DNA of 64,000 bases from the NCBI RefSeq assembly GCF_035917335.1, contig NZ_CP109067.1, positions 2,789,001-2,853,000 on the forward strand. Reading direction: 5' to 3'. Shown one piece after another: positions 30,518-40,740 of the stretch. The notes beneath the pieces are model-generated. The model did not search any database. It was not told the DNA's origin and saw nothing but the letters and a program-made list of their open reading frames with translations. Numbering within the stretch: position 1 is the stretch's first letter; the number at the start of each line of letters is the position of its first letter. The position numbers were made by a program, and so were the translations under genes. This DNA is from Micromonospora sp. NBC_01813 (GTDB lineage: Bacteria; Actinomycetota; Actinomycetes; Mycobacteriales; Micromonosporaceae).

Positions 30518-33500
30518 GTGGCGGACAAGAACACGGTCGGCAAGGTCTCGATTGAGGTCGGGGCAGACGGCTCCGGATTCCCTCAGGAAGTCAAGGCTGT
30601 CGTCGACAAGGCCGAGAAGGGCGCCAAGCCTATCGAGGTCGGCATGGAGTTGACGGGTGAGGCCGAACTCGTCGCTGACGCCAAAGCCGCCAGCGAGGCG
30701 GCTCAGGCCGCGGCACAGGACATCACCCTCAAGGTCAACATGGACGACCTGGGCTCCGTACAGGCGGCCATCAGCCGGGTCCAGACCGAGCTGGTCAGGC
30801 TCGGCGAGGAGGAGCTGAAGGTCGGCCTGAACCATGACGACCTGGATGCGGCTCTCGACCTGCTGAATGAGCGCGTCCGGGACATCGGTGTCGATATCCG
30901 TGTCGACATGGAGGACGACAAGAGCATCCAGCGCGGCATCAAGGAGATCGACAAGCAGCTTGAGTTGCTTGGTGTTGGTCGGACCGTGCCGATTCACCTG
31001 GAGCTAAATGAGGCCGCGCTCCTTGAGCAGCGCAAGAAGCTCTCCGACTCCCTGAGCGCGCAGGACTTCGAGGTCAACATCCGGCCGATGTTCGAGACCG
31101 AGGTGGACCCGACCAGCAAGGCATCGCTCCAGGCGGCGCTGGACAAGGTTCGCAACGAGCTGTTCCCGCCTCTGAAGCTTCGCGCGGAGATGGACACTCC
31201 GAGCCTGCGGGCACTGGAGGTCAAGCTTCGCGGCGACATCGCGCGGCTGGAGCGCCAGGAGCAAATCGACCTCCAGGTCGCCGCCGAGCTGAGTGCCGCG
31301 GAGTTCGCGCGGATGACCACGCTGGCCCGGTCGCTGATCGATGCACAGAATCTCCGGCTCCCTATCGGCGCGAACCTGGACCACGTGAAGGTCGAGCGGG
31401 CCGTGACTGAGCTGACACTGATGCTCAAGGACCGCGACGACCTGGCGGCGCTCATCGACGCCGAGCTGGACCCGTTCGCCAAGACGAAGCTGGCAACGGA
31501 GTTGCAGCACCTCGACGCGCAGATCAAGGGGTTCGCGCCCGACGTCACGGTCGACGTGGAGCCCGTGGTGCCATCGAGGGCGAGGGCGGCGCTGAGTGCA
31601 ACCCTGGCGCTCCTGACCAGGCCCCGCACCATCCCCATCGACCTCGACCTGAAGGAAGCCATCGCGCAGGCGGGGCTGTTCATCGCGACGCTGTCGACGT
31701 TCAAGGCGTTCACTGACAGTCTGGCGCAGGCACGGACGCTACTGGTCGGCTTGTTCACCAACTTGCCCAACTTCGCGGCTGCCACGGTCGGCATCCTGGC
31801 GATGTCCGGAGCCGTGATTGCACTGTCGGCCAACCTGATCGGGCTGGCCGGTTCGCTGGTCAACCTCACACCGTTGCTGCTGACGCTGCCGGGTATCGCG
31901 ATCGGCTTCGGGACGCTGGCGGCGGCCCTCAAGGACCTGCCGGCGCAGCTACCTGTCATTGCGGCCGGATTCCAGGCACTTCAGGGCGTCATCAGCGAGG
32001 CGTTCTGGTACGTCGCGCGCAACCCCATCGAGCATCTTGCTAAGAAGGCTCTGCCTCTAATCACCGACGGCCTCAAGTCGACGTCTTTCGCGATCAGCGC
32101 CTTCATGTCCTTCCTGTCGGTAGACCTGGCGACGACGTTCCTGCCGGGCCTGCCGAGCATGTTCGGCAACCTCGCTGCGTCGATCGGCACCTTCACCGCA
32201 TTCACCCCCGCCCTGGCGAACATCCTCACGATGTTCGGCCAGCTGGGCTCGTCCCTGCTGCCACCCCTGGCGGCACTGATGGGCCAGGTCGTGACGGAGT
32301 TCTCGGCGTGGTTCGAGACGAACGTGGCCGGCGACCAGATGACCGCCACGATTCAGAACGTCATGGCCGCCCTGTCTGGGGTGTTCGAGATCGTCCAGGG
32401 TGCGGCTGGCGTCTTCGGCGCGCTGTTCGCTGCGGCGAGCGCTGGCGGTGCGTCCTCGTTCGGCAGCCTCGGGGCGTCCCTTCAGGGGATCGCCGACACG
32501 TTGCGCGAGATGCAGCCGATCCTGACCACGTTCTTCCAGTCGGCCGGCGCGCTGTTCGCCGCGTTCAGTGCGCAGGCAGGCGACGGCCTGCGGAACGCGT
32601 TCACCGGCATCACGGAGATCCTGTCGGCAGTGCTACCGACCATCGGCAGCACGCTGGGCAAGGTCATGAACGTCCTGGGCGACCTGCTCAACAACCCGGC
32701 GGTCATCGCGGGGTTCACGGCGTTCATCGACGGTGTCAGCCAGGGCATCACCGCCCTGCTGCCGGCGTTCGTGCCGCTGGCAAGCCTGCTCGGTGCGCTC
32801 GGCCCGACGTTGGGCCTCTTGGCCACGCAGATCGGGCAGACGCTCGGGGCCCTGGCTCCGTCGTTCGGCGGGATCCTGGAAGCCCTGATGCCGCTGATCA
32901 CGGTGCTTTCCACGAACCTCCAGAGCGTTCTGATTGCGCTGGGTCCGGTTATTCAGCAGATCGCTGACGTGCTGGCCCAGGCGTTCGCGAACCCAGCGCT
33001 CCACGCAGCCATCGGCGCAATCGCTGATGCGCTGATCGCCGTCATTCCGGCGCTGTCCCCGATTCTCGGCCTACTGCCGGCGATCATGGACCTGCTCGCC
33101 GGAGCCCTGCTGTCGATTGCCGGACCACTGGCCGGATTGATCGGCCAGTTGGCGCCGGCTTTCGGGTTGATCGCCGAGATCTTGCCGCAGGTGTTCGCCG
33201 CGATAGCTCCACTGATTCCGCTGGTCATGGATCTGCTGGTTTCCATTCTAGAGCCGCTGATTCCACTGGTGGTGTTGCTGGCTTCGGCGATCCTGCCGCT
33301 CCTGGTGCCGGTTCTGCAACTCGTCTCGGTCGCATTGCAGGCCGTGATCTCCGCCCTCAGCGCCATGCTGGGCATCATTCTCCCTCCGCTGATCGTGATT
33401 CTGACCAACCTGGCCGGGATCATTGGCGTCGTGTCGGTGGCAATCGGCGCCGCTATCACCTGGATTACCGAGTGGATGGAAAAGGGTCTCGGCAAGATGC

Positions 33501-34399
33501 AGGAGTCTGCCGGGAAGTTTATCCAGTGGTGGCAGGAAAACTGGGACAAGGTGCTCGAATACTGGAAGGGTCTGTGGGAGAGCGTTATCAGTTGGGTCAA
33601 GGACTTCCTTGGCATCCGCTCCCCGTCCCGAGTGTTCATCGAGATCGCCACCAACCTGATCGACGGCCTACTCAACGGCCTCACGGCCGGCTGGGGAAAG
33701 GTGACAGCGTTCTTCTCGGCAGCCTTCCAGTGGGTGAAGGACACGGCGGTTCAGTCTGTCGAAAACGTCATCTTCGTGTACGCCGGGCTCTGGGGCCGGG
33801 TGACTGGCGCGATCGGTGACCTCGCCGGTCGGGTCCGCTCGTTCTTCGGCACAGCCTGGGGCAAGATCCACGAGGCACTGATCTCGACCTGGAACACGGT
33901 CAGCGGCTGGCTGTCGGGCTTCGGCTCGCGGGTGGTCAGTACCATCGGCGATCTCGGCTCGACATTGATCTCCGTTGGGACCGACCTGATCAACGGGTTC
34001 ATCACTGGCATCCGTGACATGGCCGGCGCGGTGACCTCGGCGATCAACACCTACGTGCTCGACAAGATTCCCAGTCAGATCAAGCAGTTCTTCGGCATCA
34101 ATTCGCCTTCTCGAATGTTCATTGAGTTCGGTTCGTTCCTGATGCAGGGCCTCGCGCTCGGTATCGAGAACCAGGCCGACACGGTGATGCGCGCCCTGCA
34201 GGGCGTCATGAGCGAGGTGTCTGATGCCGAGTTCCGTGCACCTTCGGTGGCGCTCGGCGTGTCTCCCGGATCGTACGGCGGCTCCGACGGAACCAGTTCC
34301 GGAAACACCTTGATCTACCACGCGGCTCCGGGCGGATCGCTCAGTGCCGAAGAGGACCTGTTCAGCGCGATCGGTCGCGCTCGCGCATTCGGGTGGTGA
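30518..34399 (+). CDS. Tape measure protein
   Basis: 1293 aa, GTG start. Long charged coiled coil (residues 20-380), a hydrophobic Ala/Leu/Ile/Pro-rich middle, and two copies of the SPSRxFIE motif near residues 1035 and 1195 (GIRSPSRVFIEIATNLIDGL; GINSPSRMFIEFGSFLMQGL). It sets tail length. Carries a stoperator-like repeat at 32034-32048. Confidence 0.93.
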   Translation: MADKNTVGKVSIEVGADGSGFPQEVKAVVDKAEKGAKPIEVGMELTGEAELVADAKAASEAAQAAAQDITLKVNMDDLGSVQAAISRVQTELVRLGEEELKVGLNHDDLDAALDLLNERVRDIGVDIRVDMEDDKSIQRGIKEIDKQLELLGVGRTVPIHLELNEAALLEQRKKLSDSLSAQDFEVNIRPMFETEVDPTSKASLQAALDKVRNELFPPLKLRAEMDTPSLRALEVKLRGDIARLERQEQIDLQVAAELSAAEFARMTTLARSLIDAQNLRLPIGANLDHVKVERAVTELTLMLKDRDDLAALIDAELDPFAKTKLATELQHLDAQIKGFAPDVTVDVEPVVPSRARAALSATLALLTRPRTIPIDLDLKEAIAQAGLFIATLSTFKAFTDSLAQARTLLVGLFTNLPNFAAATVGILAMSGAVIALSANLIGLAGSLVNLTPLLLTLPGIAIGFGTLAAALKDLPAQLPVIAAGFQALQGVISEAFWYVARNPIEHLAKKALPLITDGLKSTSFAISAFMSFLSVDLATTFLPGLPSMFGNLAASIGTFTAFTPALANILTMFGQLGSSLLPPLAALMGQVVTEFSAWFETNVAGDQMTATIQNVMAALSGVFEIVQGAAGVFGALFAAASAGGASSFGSLGASLQGIADTLREMQPILTTFFQSAGALFAAFSAQAGDGLRNAFTGITEILSAVLPTIGSTLGKVMNVLGDLLNNPAVIAGFTAFIDGVSQGITALLPAFVPLASLLGALGPTLGLLATQIGQTLGALAPSFGGILEALMPLITVLSTNLQSVLIALGPVIQQIADVLAQAFANPALHAAIGAIADALIAVIPALSPILGLLPAIMDLLAGALLSIAGPLAGLIGQLAPAFGLIAEILPQVFAAIAPLIPLVMDLLVSILEPLIPLVVLLASAILPLLVPVLQLVSVALQAVISALSAMLGIILPPLIVILTNLAGIIGVVSVAIGAAITWITEWMEKGLGKMQESAGKFIQWWQENWDKVLEYWKGLWESVISWVKDFLGIRSPSRVFIEIATNLIDGLLNGLTAGWGKVTAFFSAAFQWVKDTAVQSVENVIFVYAGLWGRVTGAIGDLAGRVRSFFGTAWGKIHEALISTWNTVSGWLSGFGSRVVSTIGDLGSTLISVGTDLINGFITGIRDMAGAVTSAINTYVLDKIPSQIKQFFGINSPSRMFIEFGSFLMQGLALGIENQADTVMRALQGVMSEVSDAEFRAPSVALGVSPGSYGGSDGTSSGNTLIYHAAPGGSLSAEEDLFSAIGRARAFGW
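32034..32048 (+). repeat. Stoperator-like repeat, plus orientation
   Basis: ATCTTGCTAAGAAGG within the tape measure gene (LAKKA). Confidence 0.65.
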
Positions 34400-34400
34400 G

Positions 34401-35285
34401 ATGCCGCATCTTCGTTTCGAGACCTCGGACGATTCGCTCGACCTAACCGGGGTGTCCCTTACTGGCTACGGCGTGGAGGCCCTGTCCGGAGTTACCGGGC
34501 TGGGCCTCCCGCCCGTGGCGGTTAACTACATCGAGGGCGCCGGGGACGGCGCCGTATACCGAGGGGAGCGCATTCAGCCTCGTGATCTCGACATCCCGCT
34601 GTACGTCCGCGCTCCCGACCGGGAGCAGCTGAAGGTGACCACCTCCCGGTTGACGAGGATTCTCACCAGCGAGATCCGCCTATGGTGGGTTGAGGACAAC
34701 GGCGAGGAGTGGGGCCTGGTCTGTCGCCGCCTCGGTGGCGGCGGCTACATCTACGGCAAAGACACCGTCGGGTACGACGAGGCGCAAACAGTCGTGACGC
34801 TCCGGGCCGGGCAGCCGTTGTGGCAGGCGCGCAATCCGATGAGTCGGGTCATCGTCTCCGCTAACGCGGGCCGCGGCCTACTCAAGGGCGATACGTCGCT
34901 GTCGATGCTGCGCGTGTCTGGCAGTGCCGCCAACGGCGTCATTCTGTTCGAGAGCCCTGGCGACGCCAAGGCCGTCCCGGTCTGGACGATTCGGGGGCCA
35001 ATCCAGGGTGACGGGGAGCACCCCGCCCTGGAGGCGATCTCTCCCACCGGAGAGCGGTTCGCCTGGGACGGCGTGCTGTCGGCGGACGACACCCTGACCA
35101 TCGACACGGGTCGCGCGCTGGTGTACGACCAGGCCGGCGTCAACCGGTACGACGACCTGTTGCCAGCACCCCGGCTGTGGCGGATCCCCTCGGGGCAATC
35201 CCGGGCGACGATCATGGCCCTCGGCACCGGTGGCACCACCAGGATCACGGCGACGTGGTATCCCCGGAAGTGGGCGGTGATCTGA
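34401..35285 (+). CDS. Distal tail protein
   Basis: 294 aa; MPHLRFETSDDSLDLTGVSL, then RDLDIPLYVRAPDREQL and WYPRKWAVI at the end, typical of Dit-type minor tail proteins of actinophages. Follows the tape measure gene. Confidence 0.75.
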   Translation: MPHLRFETSDDSLDLTGVSLTGYGVEALSGVTGLGLPPVAVNYIEGAGDGAVYRGERIQPRDLDIPLYVRAPDREQLKVTTSRLTRILTSEIRLWWVEDNGEEWGLVCRRLGGGGYIYGKDTVGYDEAQTVVTLRAGQPLWQARNPMSRVIVSANAGRGLLKGDTSLSMLRVSGSAANGVILFESPGDAKAVPVWTIRGPIQGDGEHPALEAISPTGERFAWDGVLSADDTLTIDTGRALVYDQAGVNRYDDLLPAPRLWRIPSGQSRATIMALGTGGTTRITATWYPRKWAVI

Positions 35286-36821
35286 GTGGACATCACTCGC
35301 CTGACCGTCGAGGTGCGCGACAAGGACCTGAAGCGGATCGGCCAGGTCCCGTCAGACGACCTGTCGATGCTGATCGAGGACCAGTTCCGGAACGTCGGAT
35401 CCTGGTCGCTGAAGCTGCCGAGCGAGAGCGCGCTTGCTGGCGTGCTCCGCCAGCCCGGTGCGGGCATCATCGTGACGCTGGAGAACGGCGACGTACTGAT
35501 GTCCGGCCCCACGGTTCAGCCGGAGGACTCGGCGACCTCGACGGACCCCGACGGGACACTGACGATCAACGGGCTCACGGACAACGTGTTGCTGGCTGAC
35601 CGGCTGTGCTTCCCCAATCCAGCCAACCTCGACCCGGCCAACCAGCCGGAGACGCACGACGTGCGCACTGGCACGTGCGAAGACCTGATGTACGCCTACC
35701 TGAGCGCCAACATCGGCCCGGATGCTCCAGTGAGCGCGGATCCCGACCTGGGGTCGCGCCGCGACATCCGGCTGACGCTCGGCTCCAACGGGCACCGGGG
35801 GCCGACGGTCACCAGGCGGGCCCGGTTCAACGTGCTGGGCGATCTGCTCCGCGAGCTGGCGGCTGCCGCCGGCATTGGCTTTCGGGTGGTGCAGGTCGGC
35901 GACAAGCTGGAGTTCCAGACGTTCGATGTGGCCGACCGCGCCGGGTCGATCCGGCTGGACATCCGCAACAGCACGCTGGCTGGTCACACCGTGGCCACCG
36001 CTCCCCCGTCCATCACCCGCGCCATCGTGGCCGGGCAGGACGTCGAGCGCAACGCCGATGCCACCGACGATGAGTGGCGGTCCGAGCGACAGTTTGTCGC
36101 GGTCAGTACCGCGGCGTCGCGTGCCGGTGAGGCTGAGTGGGGTCGGCGGGTGGAAGTGTTCGTCGACCGCCGCCAGCAGGACGGCAATGACGAGCTAATC
36201 CAGGCCGGCGAAGAAGCCCTCCAGGAGGGCGGCGCGTCGCAACTCAGCGTGCAGGTCGTGCCAATGGAGGACTTCTATTCGACCTTTGGCGTCGACTGGA
36301 ACCTGGGCGACCGGATCACGGTCGTGGTTCGGGACGTCGAGATGCAGGCCGATATCACCGGATACGTGCTGCGGTACGACGCCAACGGTTTCCGGATGGG
36401 CGTCATCCTGGGCAACCCGGCGGCGCTCAGTCGATCCCCGGCGACCCAGGTGCAGAGCCTGGACGCGCGGGTGTCCGCGCTGGAGCGCAACAGCGTCACC
36501 CCGGCGGCCCTCTCGGTGGTCGAGCAACGCGTCGTCAGCCGAATGGCGCTGGTGGTCAAGGACCAGCCCGTGGGGACGGTGATACCAGGGGTGAACCAAC
36601 TCGTCGTCAACCTGCCTGACGGCAAGGCCATGGTGGACACCGACTACGTCATCCACTTCTTCGTGACCGAGCGGAATGACGGCGCCTTCGGCTCGGCGGT
36701 CTACTCGGCACTCGAAGCCAGGCCCATTTCGACCACGTCCTTTCGCGTTCGATTCAGCTCTAGTTGGACGTCGAACTTGTCCGGCTTCATCTCTTACACC
36801 CTCACCCCCGTGCCGGGGTGA
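35286..36821 (+). CDS. Gp37-like (ReqiPepy6) minor tail protein
   Basis: 511 aa, GTG start. RLTVEVRDKDLKRIGQVPSD, FRNVGSWSLKLP and GLTDNVLLADR followed by a tail-hub core match the 'siphovirus ReqiPepy6 Gp37-like' family, probably the tail hub. C-terminal part includes a DARVSALERN coiled segment. Confidence 0.8.
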   Translation: MDITRLTVEVRDKDLKRIGQVPSDDLSMLIEDQFRNVGSWSLKLPSESALAGVLRQPGAGIIVTLENGDVLMSGPTVQPEDSATSTDPDGTLTINGLTDNVLLADRLCFPNPANLDPANQPETHDVRTGTCEDLMYAYLSANIGPDAPVSADPDLGSRRDIRLTLGSNGHRGPTVTRRARFNVLGDLLRELAAAAGIGFRVVQVGDKLEFQTFDVADRAGSIRLDIRNSTLAGHTVATAPPSITRAIVAGQDVERNADATDDEWRSERQFVAVSTAASRAGEAEWGRRVEVFVDRRQQDGNDELIQAGEEALQEGGASQLSVQVVPMEDFYSTFGVDWNLGDRITVVVRDVEMQADITGYVLRYDANGFRMGVILGNPAALSRSPATQVQSLDARVSALERNSVTPAALSVVEQRVVSRMALVVKDQPVGTVIPGVNQLVVNLPDGKAMVDTDYVIHFFVTERNDGAFGSAVYSALEARPISTTSFRVRFSSSWTSNLSGFISYTLTPVPG

Positions 36822-36840
36822 CCGGAAGGGACCTGCACAG

Positions 36841-37527
36841 ATGGCCATTACCGCCTTCCCTTTTGATACCCAGGACACCTCCGAGTCGGACTACTCCCGC
36901 CTGATGGGCGAAGCCGTTGATGACGGCATCGTTGGCTCGCAGGGCACCGCCGGCTTTCAGGTGTCGGCCGGCGCGGGCATGACGATCGTGGCCGCCGCCG
37001 GAAGCGCTGTGCTCCGCGGCTTCATGGGCTACACCACCGGCACCGAGGGTCCGGTTCAGCTCAGCAACGGCGACTCGTCGTACCCCCGGATTGATCGGGC
37101 GGTCCTGCGGCTCGACCGGACCAACAACAACGTGATCTTCACGGTGAAGCAGGGTGCCGCCGCGCAGACCCCGGCCCCACCGTCGCTGACGCAGACCGAC
37201 ACCGGCATTCACGAGATTCCGCTGGCGCGCCTAGAGATCCCCTCGGGCGCAGGGACCGTGCTGTCGAGTTACATCGTCGATGAGCGTCAGTTCGTGGGCT
37301 CTACGACCGGGGCGTGGACCACGACGGGCCGTCCGGCAAGTCCCCGCAAAGGCAAGCTCGGGTTCAACGTCACCCGGGGCGCATGGGAGTACCACAACGG
37401 CTCGACCTGGGTTGACCTGCTCCCTTCGACTGTCCCGAACGCTACCAAGTGGAACAACTACGGCCTGATCGTGCAGTCGGCGCAGCCGGCCGTGGCGGCT
37501 AACACCATCTGGATTCAGCCGATCTAA
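36841..37527 (+). CDS. Minor tail / baseplate protein
   Basis: 228 aa from the ATG at 36841 (GGAAGGGAC upstream). MAITAFPFDTQDTSESDYSR, then beta-rich repeats with RIDRAVLRLDRTNN and LARLEIPSGAGTV. Resembles the receptor-region proteins downstream of the Gp37-like gene. Confidence 0.7.
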   Translation: MAITAFPFDTQDTSESDYSRLMGEAVDDGIVGSQGTAGFQVSAGAGMTIVAAAGSAVLRGFMGYTTGTEGPVQLSNGDSSYPRIDRAVLRLDRTNNNVIFTVKQGAAAQTPAPPSLTQTDTGIHEIPLARLEIPSGAGTVLSSYIVDERQFVGSTTGAWTTTGRPASPRKGKLGFNVTRGAWEYHNGSTWVDLLPSTVPNATKWNNYGLIVQSAQPAVAANTIWIQPI

Positions 37528-37538
37528 GGAGGCAGCTC

Positions 37539-38927
37539 ATGGCGACCTCCGGAACGATCCGGCCCTCGTCCAACGGCATCTTCATCAAGTGGTCGCTGGC
37601 GTCGCAGAGCGTCGCGAACAACACCTCGACCGTCAGCGTCACCTTCGGCTGGGGGTTCCAGGGAGCCCCACTTGACCGCCAGCTCGACAACGGCGTCCTG
37701 CGAATCAACGGCACGGTGGTGTACCAGAACACCGGCCGGGTCAAGAACTACACCGGCGACCACACGGCCCGCGACCACACCGTGTGGTCGGGTAGTCGGA
37801 CGATCTCCCACAACAGCTCCGGCGCTGCGACGCTGACCCTATCCGGCGGAATGACCGGCTACAGCGGTCATCGCTCCGAGGGGAGCGCCAGCTACGCGCT
37901 GACGAACATTCCGCGCCTGCCCGGTACCCCCGGTGTCCCCTCGGTCAGCGGGCACACCGACTCGGACCCGACGACAGCATCGTTCTCCTGGACCGCGCCG
38001 AGCAATGTTGGTGCCGGCCTGGACCGGCGACAGATCATCGTCTCCCGCACCACGGACCCCCTCGTCGGACCGTACGTCATCAACGACGTTGCGAACTGGG
38101 GCACCACGTTCAGCGCCACGGGGCTGCCGAAGGGCACCACCCTGTACGCGAGCGTCCGGGCCATCAGCAACGACGCCGGGTGGGCGTCGTTCTCCGCGAA
38201 CCGGACCTTCACCACGGGGACGACCGTGCCGAGCACCCCGGCTACCCCGACGCTCTCCGGTATCGGCGGCTCGTCGATGACGGTGTCGTGGACCGCTCCG
38301 AGCGACACCGGGGGCGGCAACATCACCTCCTACGAGGTGCAGCGCGCCACGTCGAGTACCTTCTCCGGCGCGGTGAGCACGACGCTCACCGGTGGCAGCC
38401 GGTCGCTCCAGGTGACCGGCCTGGCGCACACCACGACGTACTACTACCGGGTGCGCGCCACGAACGACAGCGGCAAGGTGAGCGCCTGGTCGGCAGCTGC
38501 CAGTGCCACCACCCTGGCGACCGCGCCAGCGGCTCCGCCCGCTCCGGCGGCCACGAGCAGGCAGGCGACGTCGCTCACGGTGGAGTGGAGCGCGCCGGCA
38601 GACAGCGGCGGCGCGGCCGTGACTGGCTACCAGGTGCAGTGGTCGACGTCGGCATCCATGTCGGCACCGTCTTCCGCCACTACCGCATCGCCATCCCTGA
38701 CCATCGCCAACCTGAATCCAAGCACGCAGTACCACGTACGCGTGCGGGCCGTCAACTCGGTTGGGTCCGGCACGTACGGCGCGGCAACGGCCCTGCGCAC
38801 GACCTCCGGCCTCCGCGTGGCCAACCCCGCCGGCACGGAGTGGCAAGAGGCAGACGTATGGCTGTCGGTGGCCGTGCCCGGTGGGTACGAGTGGCGCCGC
38901 TGCCTCGTGAAACCGCTGGGGGCGTGA
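37539..38927 (+). CDS. Tail fibre protein with three fibronectin type III domains
   Basis: 462 aa. N-terminal DUF859-like beta domain (residues 1-130), then three Fn3 repeats, each with a SWTAP/EWSAP start and a TTYYYRVRA/TQYHVRVRA strand. Fn3 modules on phage tails bind surface carbohydrate weakly. Likely adhesion protein. Confidence 0.78.
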   Translation: MATSGTIRPSSNGIFIKWSLASQSVANNTSTVSVTFGWGFQGAPLDRQLDNGVLRINGTVVYQNTGRVKNYTGDHTARDHTVWSGSRTISHNSSGAATLTLSGGMTGYSGHRSEGSASYALTNIPRLPGTPGVPSVSGHTDSDPTTASFSWTAPSNVGAGLDRRQIIVSRTTDPLVGPYVINDVANWGTTFSATGLPKGTTLYASVRAISNDAGWASFSANRTFTTGTTVPSTPATPTLSGIGGSSMTVSWTAPSDTGGGNITSYEVQRATSSTFSGAVSTTLTGGSRSLQVTGLAHTTTYYYRVRATNDSGKVSAWSAAASATTLATAPAAPPAPAATSRQATSLTVEWSAPADSGGAAVTGYQVQWSTSASMSAPSSATTASPSLTIANLNPSTQYHVRVRAVNSVGSGTYGAATALRTTSGLRVANPAGTEWQEADVWLSVAVPGGYEWRRCLVKPLGA

Positions 38928-39238
38928 TGGAACTAGATCCGATCGTTCAGGTCGCATTCGTGTCGGGCGGCTTCGGCCTACTGAGCCTGATCGTCAGCGA
39001 GCTTCGGCTACGCAAGCAGGCCGGGCAGATCGGCGAGATCAGCGAGCAGGTCAAGAACAGCCACGAAACGAACCTCCGCGACGACGTCGACCGAGTGCTA
39101 AGCGGGGTGGAAACCCTCGTTGAAGCACAGCGCCGCCAGGGCCAGGACATCACCGGCATCCGCGAAGACGTGCGTATGGAGCGGACGGAGCGGGTCGCTC
39201 TATCCGACCGGCTCGACGACCACATTCGATCCACCTGA
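38927..39238 (+). CDS. DUF2746-like membrane-coiled-coil protein
   Basis: 103 aa: one N-terminal transmembrane helix ([20 protein letters not shown]), then a coiled coil ([20 protein letters not shown]). This is the DUF2746 layout next to lysis genes; a holin/spanin-like role is possible. TGATG overlap. Confidence 0.6.
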   Translation: MELDPIVQVAFVSGGFGLLSLIVSELRLRKQAGQIGEISEQVKNSHETNLRDDVDRVLSGVETLVEAQRRQGQDITGIREDVRMERTERVALSDRLDDHIRST

Positions 39239-39251
39239 CGGGAGACAACCC

Positions 39252-40025
39252 TTGAACGTCATCACCCGCGCCCAGTGGGGCGCTCGTGCCCCGGAGCGTG
39301 CTTCGTACCAGGCAACCTGGGCGCAGCGCACCACCTTCTACGTGCACTACTCGGCGGCGTCGAAGACGCAGAAGGTCCGGGCCATCCAGGACTACCACAT
39401 GGACACCCATGGCTGGAACGACATCGGCTACAACTGGCTGGTCGACTCGGCCGGCAACATCTACGAGGGTCAGGGCTGGCTGAGCATCGGCGCCCACGTC
39501 GCCAACCACAACACCGCCGGTATCGGCGTGTGTTTCATCGGCAAGGATGGCGACGACACCAAACTTGCTAGGGAGGCCATCCGCTGGCTGTATGACGAGG
39601 CGTGCCGGCGTGCCGGTCGCAAGCTGGCCATCAAGGGTCACCGCGACTCCAACGCCACCAAGTGCCCCGGTGACAAGCTGTACGCCTGGGTGCGAGCGGG
39701 CCTGCCGGTCGATGCGCCGAAGCCGCCGACCACCGGCGCCACCTACACCGTCGTTCGGGGCGACACCCTCAGCGGGATCGCCGCACGCTACGGCACCACC
39801 GTGGCGAAGATCGCCGAGCTGAACGGCATCAAGAACGCCAACCTGATCCACCCGGGCCAGAAGCTGAAGCTGCCCTCGACCCCGTCGAGCCACACCGTCG
39901 TTCGGGGCGACACCCTGGGTGGCATCGCGAAGCGGTACGGCACCACGGTCGACAAGCTGGTGAAGCTGAACGGAATCAAGAACCCCAACCTGATCCACCC
40001 GGGCCAGAAGCTGAAGCTGCGATGA
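39252..40025 (+). CDS. Endolysin: N-acetylmuramoyl-L-alanine amidase with two LysM domains
   Basis: 257 aa. TTG start at 39252 chosen because GGGAGA is 6 nt upstream and [12 protein letters not shown] begins the domain. The amidase-2/PGRP part has [37 protein letters not shown] and [12 protein letters not shown] with the zinc His/Cys residues. Two LysM repeats ([40 protein letters not shown]) bind peptidoglycan. No mycolate esterase is present, consistent with a host lacking mycolic acids. Confidence 0.92.
   Translation: MNVITRAQWGARAPERASYQATWAQRTTFYVHYSAASKTQKVRAIQDYHMDTHGWNDIGYNWLVDSAGNIYEGQGWLSIGAHVANHNTAGIGVCFIGKDGDDTKLAREAIRWLYDEACRRAGRKLAIKGHRDSNATKCPGDKLYAWVRAGLPVDAPKPPTTGATYTVVRGDTLSGIAARYGTTVAKIAELNGIKNANLIHPGQKLKLPSTPSSHTVVRGDTLGGIAKRYGTTVDKLVKLNGIKNPNLIHPGQKLKLR
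39561..39576 (+). repeat. Stoperator-like repeat, plus orientation
   Basis: AAACTTGCTAGGGAGG within the endolysin gene (LAREA). Confidence 0.65.
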
Positions 40026-40402
40026 GCGAGTACGTGGGCAAGCGCAGGGCCTCGGGCTACAGCGATGACGAGACCCGGGCGGACGCCCGGCGTCGCCGCA
40101 TCCGCACCACCTTCCAGGTGACCGTGGCCGCGGCCCCGGTTCTGCTGGTGGCCGTGCCGTACGCCCTGAAGCACCTCGAAGCGACCGTGCCGCCGGAGGT
40201 GTACGCGGTCCTGGCTGGCGCGGGCGCGGTGATCGTGGCCGTGGCCAGCTTCATCACCAAGGTCATGAACAACCCGGCGGTAGCCGGGTTCATCGAGCGC
40301 CGACTACCGTGGCTGGCGGCTCAGGATCCTGAGCCTGAGCCGACCGTGCTCGACCAGCTCCGCGAGGTCGAGGTGCGCGACAAGTCGGACTGGTTCGGCT
40401 GA
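40022..40402 (+). CDS. Holin-like two-span membrane protein
   Basis: 126 aa; [17 protein letters not shown] and [20 protein letters not shown] are hydrophobic helices with basic N-terminus and charged tail, right after the endolysin (ATGA overlap). Confidence 0.7.
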   Translation: MSEYVGKRRASGYSDDETRADARRRRIRTTFQVTVAAAPVLLVAVPYALKHLEATVPPEVYAVLAGAGAVIVAVASFITKVMNNPAVAGFIERRLPWLAAQDPEPEPTVLDQLREVEVRDKSDWFG

Positions 40403-40410
40403 CGAGAATT

Positions 40411-40443
40411 CCCCCCGGTCGCCCGCATGGGCGACTCGGGGGG
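40411..40443. terminator. Bidirectional terminator at the end of the late operon
   Basis: CCCCCCGGTCGCCC / GGGCGACTCGGGGGG with a small bulge and GCAT loop, between convergent genes ending at 40402 and 40445. Confidence 0.8.
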
Positions 40444-40444
40444 C

Positions 40445-40669
40445 CTATCGTCGTTTGCGAGCCGCCTCGACTTCCTTCATGCTGACCACCTGGACCGACC
40501 TTCGGGCTCGACGGCGCGGTTGCCGCTGGGGCCGCGAGGCTGCCAGGATGGCCTCTAGGTCGACGGCGTGCTCAGCGCACCGCACGGCTGTTCCCGTTCG
40601 GTCCCCGGCCGCCACGGTGTAAGTTGTGACTGGTCGGGTCAAGCTTTTGCAAACACCACAGGTTTCCAT
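40445..40669 (-). CDS. Small zinc-knuckle protein opposite the repressor gene
   Basis: 74 aa, METCGVCKSLTRPV start with CxxC, one later Cys and a basic Arg-rich tail (RQPRRRARRS). Transcribed divergently from the repressor; its promoter region includes the repressor operators. A Cro-like or regulatory role is possible by position only. Confidence 0.6.
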   Translation of the reverse strand: METCGVCKSLTRPVTTYTVAAGDRTGTAVRCAEHAVDLEAILAASRPQRQPRRRARRSVQVVSMKEVEAARKRR

Positions 40670-40677
40670 GACATCCG

Positions 40678-40690
40678 AGTTGCTAAATGT
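40678..40690 (+). repeat. Stoperator-like repeat at repressor promoter
   Basis: AGTTGCTAAATGT; supplies a TTGCTA -35-like hexamer. Confidence 0.7.
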
Positions 40691-40708
40691 TTCAGGGCTT
40701 GCTAAGGT
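40680..40708 (+). promoter_or_regulatory. Repressor promoter overlapping two repeat sites
   Basis: TTGCTA (40680-40685), 17-nt spacer, TAAGGT (40703-40708). Both hexamers are parts of repeat copies, so a protein binding them would control this promoter directly, as expected of autoregulation. Confidence 0.7.
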
Positions 40709-40712
40709 GTCC
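40698..40712 (+). repeat. Stoperator-like repeat at repressor promoter
   Basis: GCTTGCTAAGGTGTC; includes the -10 hexamer TAAGGT. Confidence 0.75.
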
Positions 40713-40740
40713 TTGTTGGACGTTGGCTGGGGAGGGCATC

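Noticed and set aside
36195-36878. Minus-strand open frames opposite tail genes (also 23225-23890, 25993-27174, 28728-29660, 33668-34321)
   Set aside because: Long antisense frames are expected at this GC content; the plus-strand genes have clear families and translational coupling.
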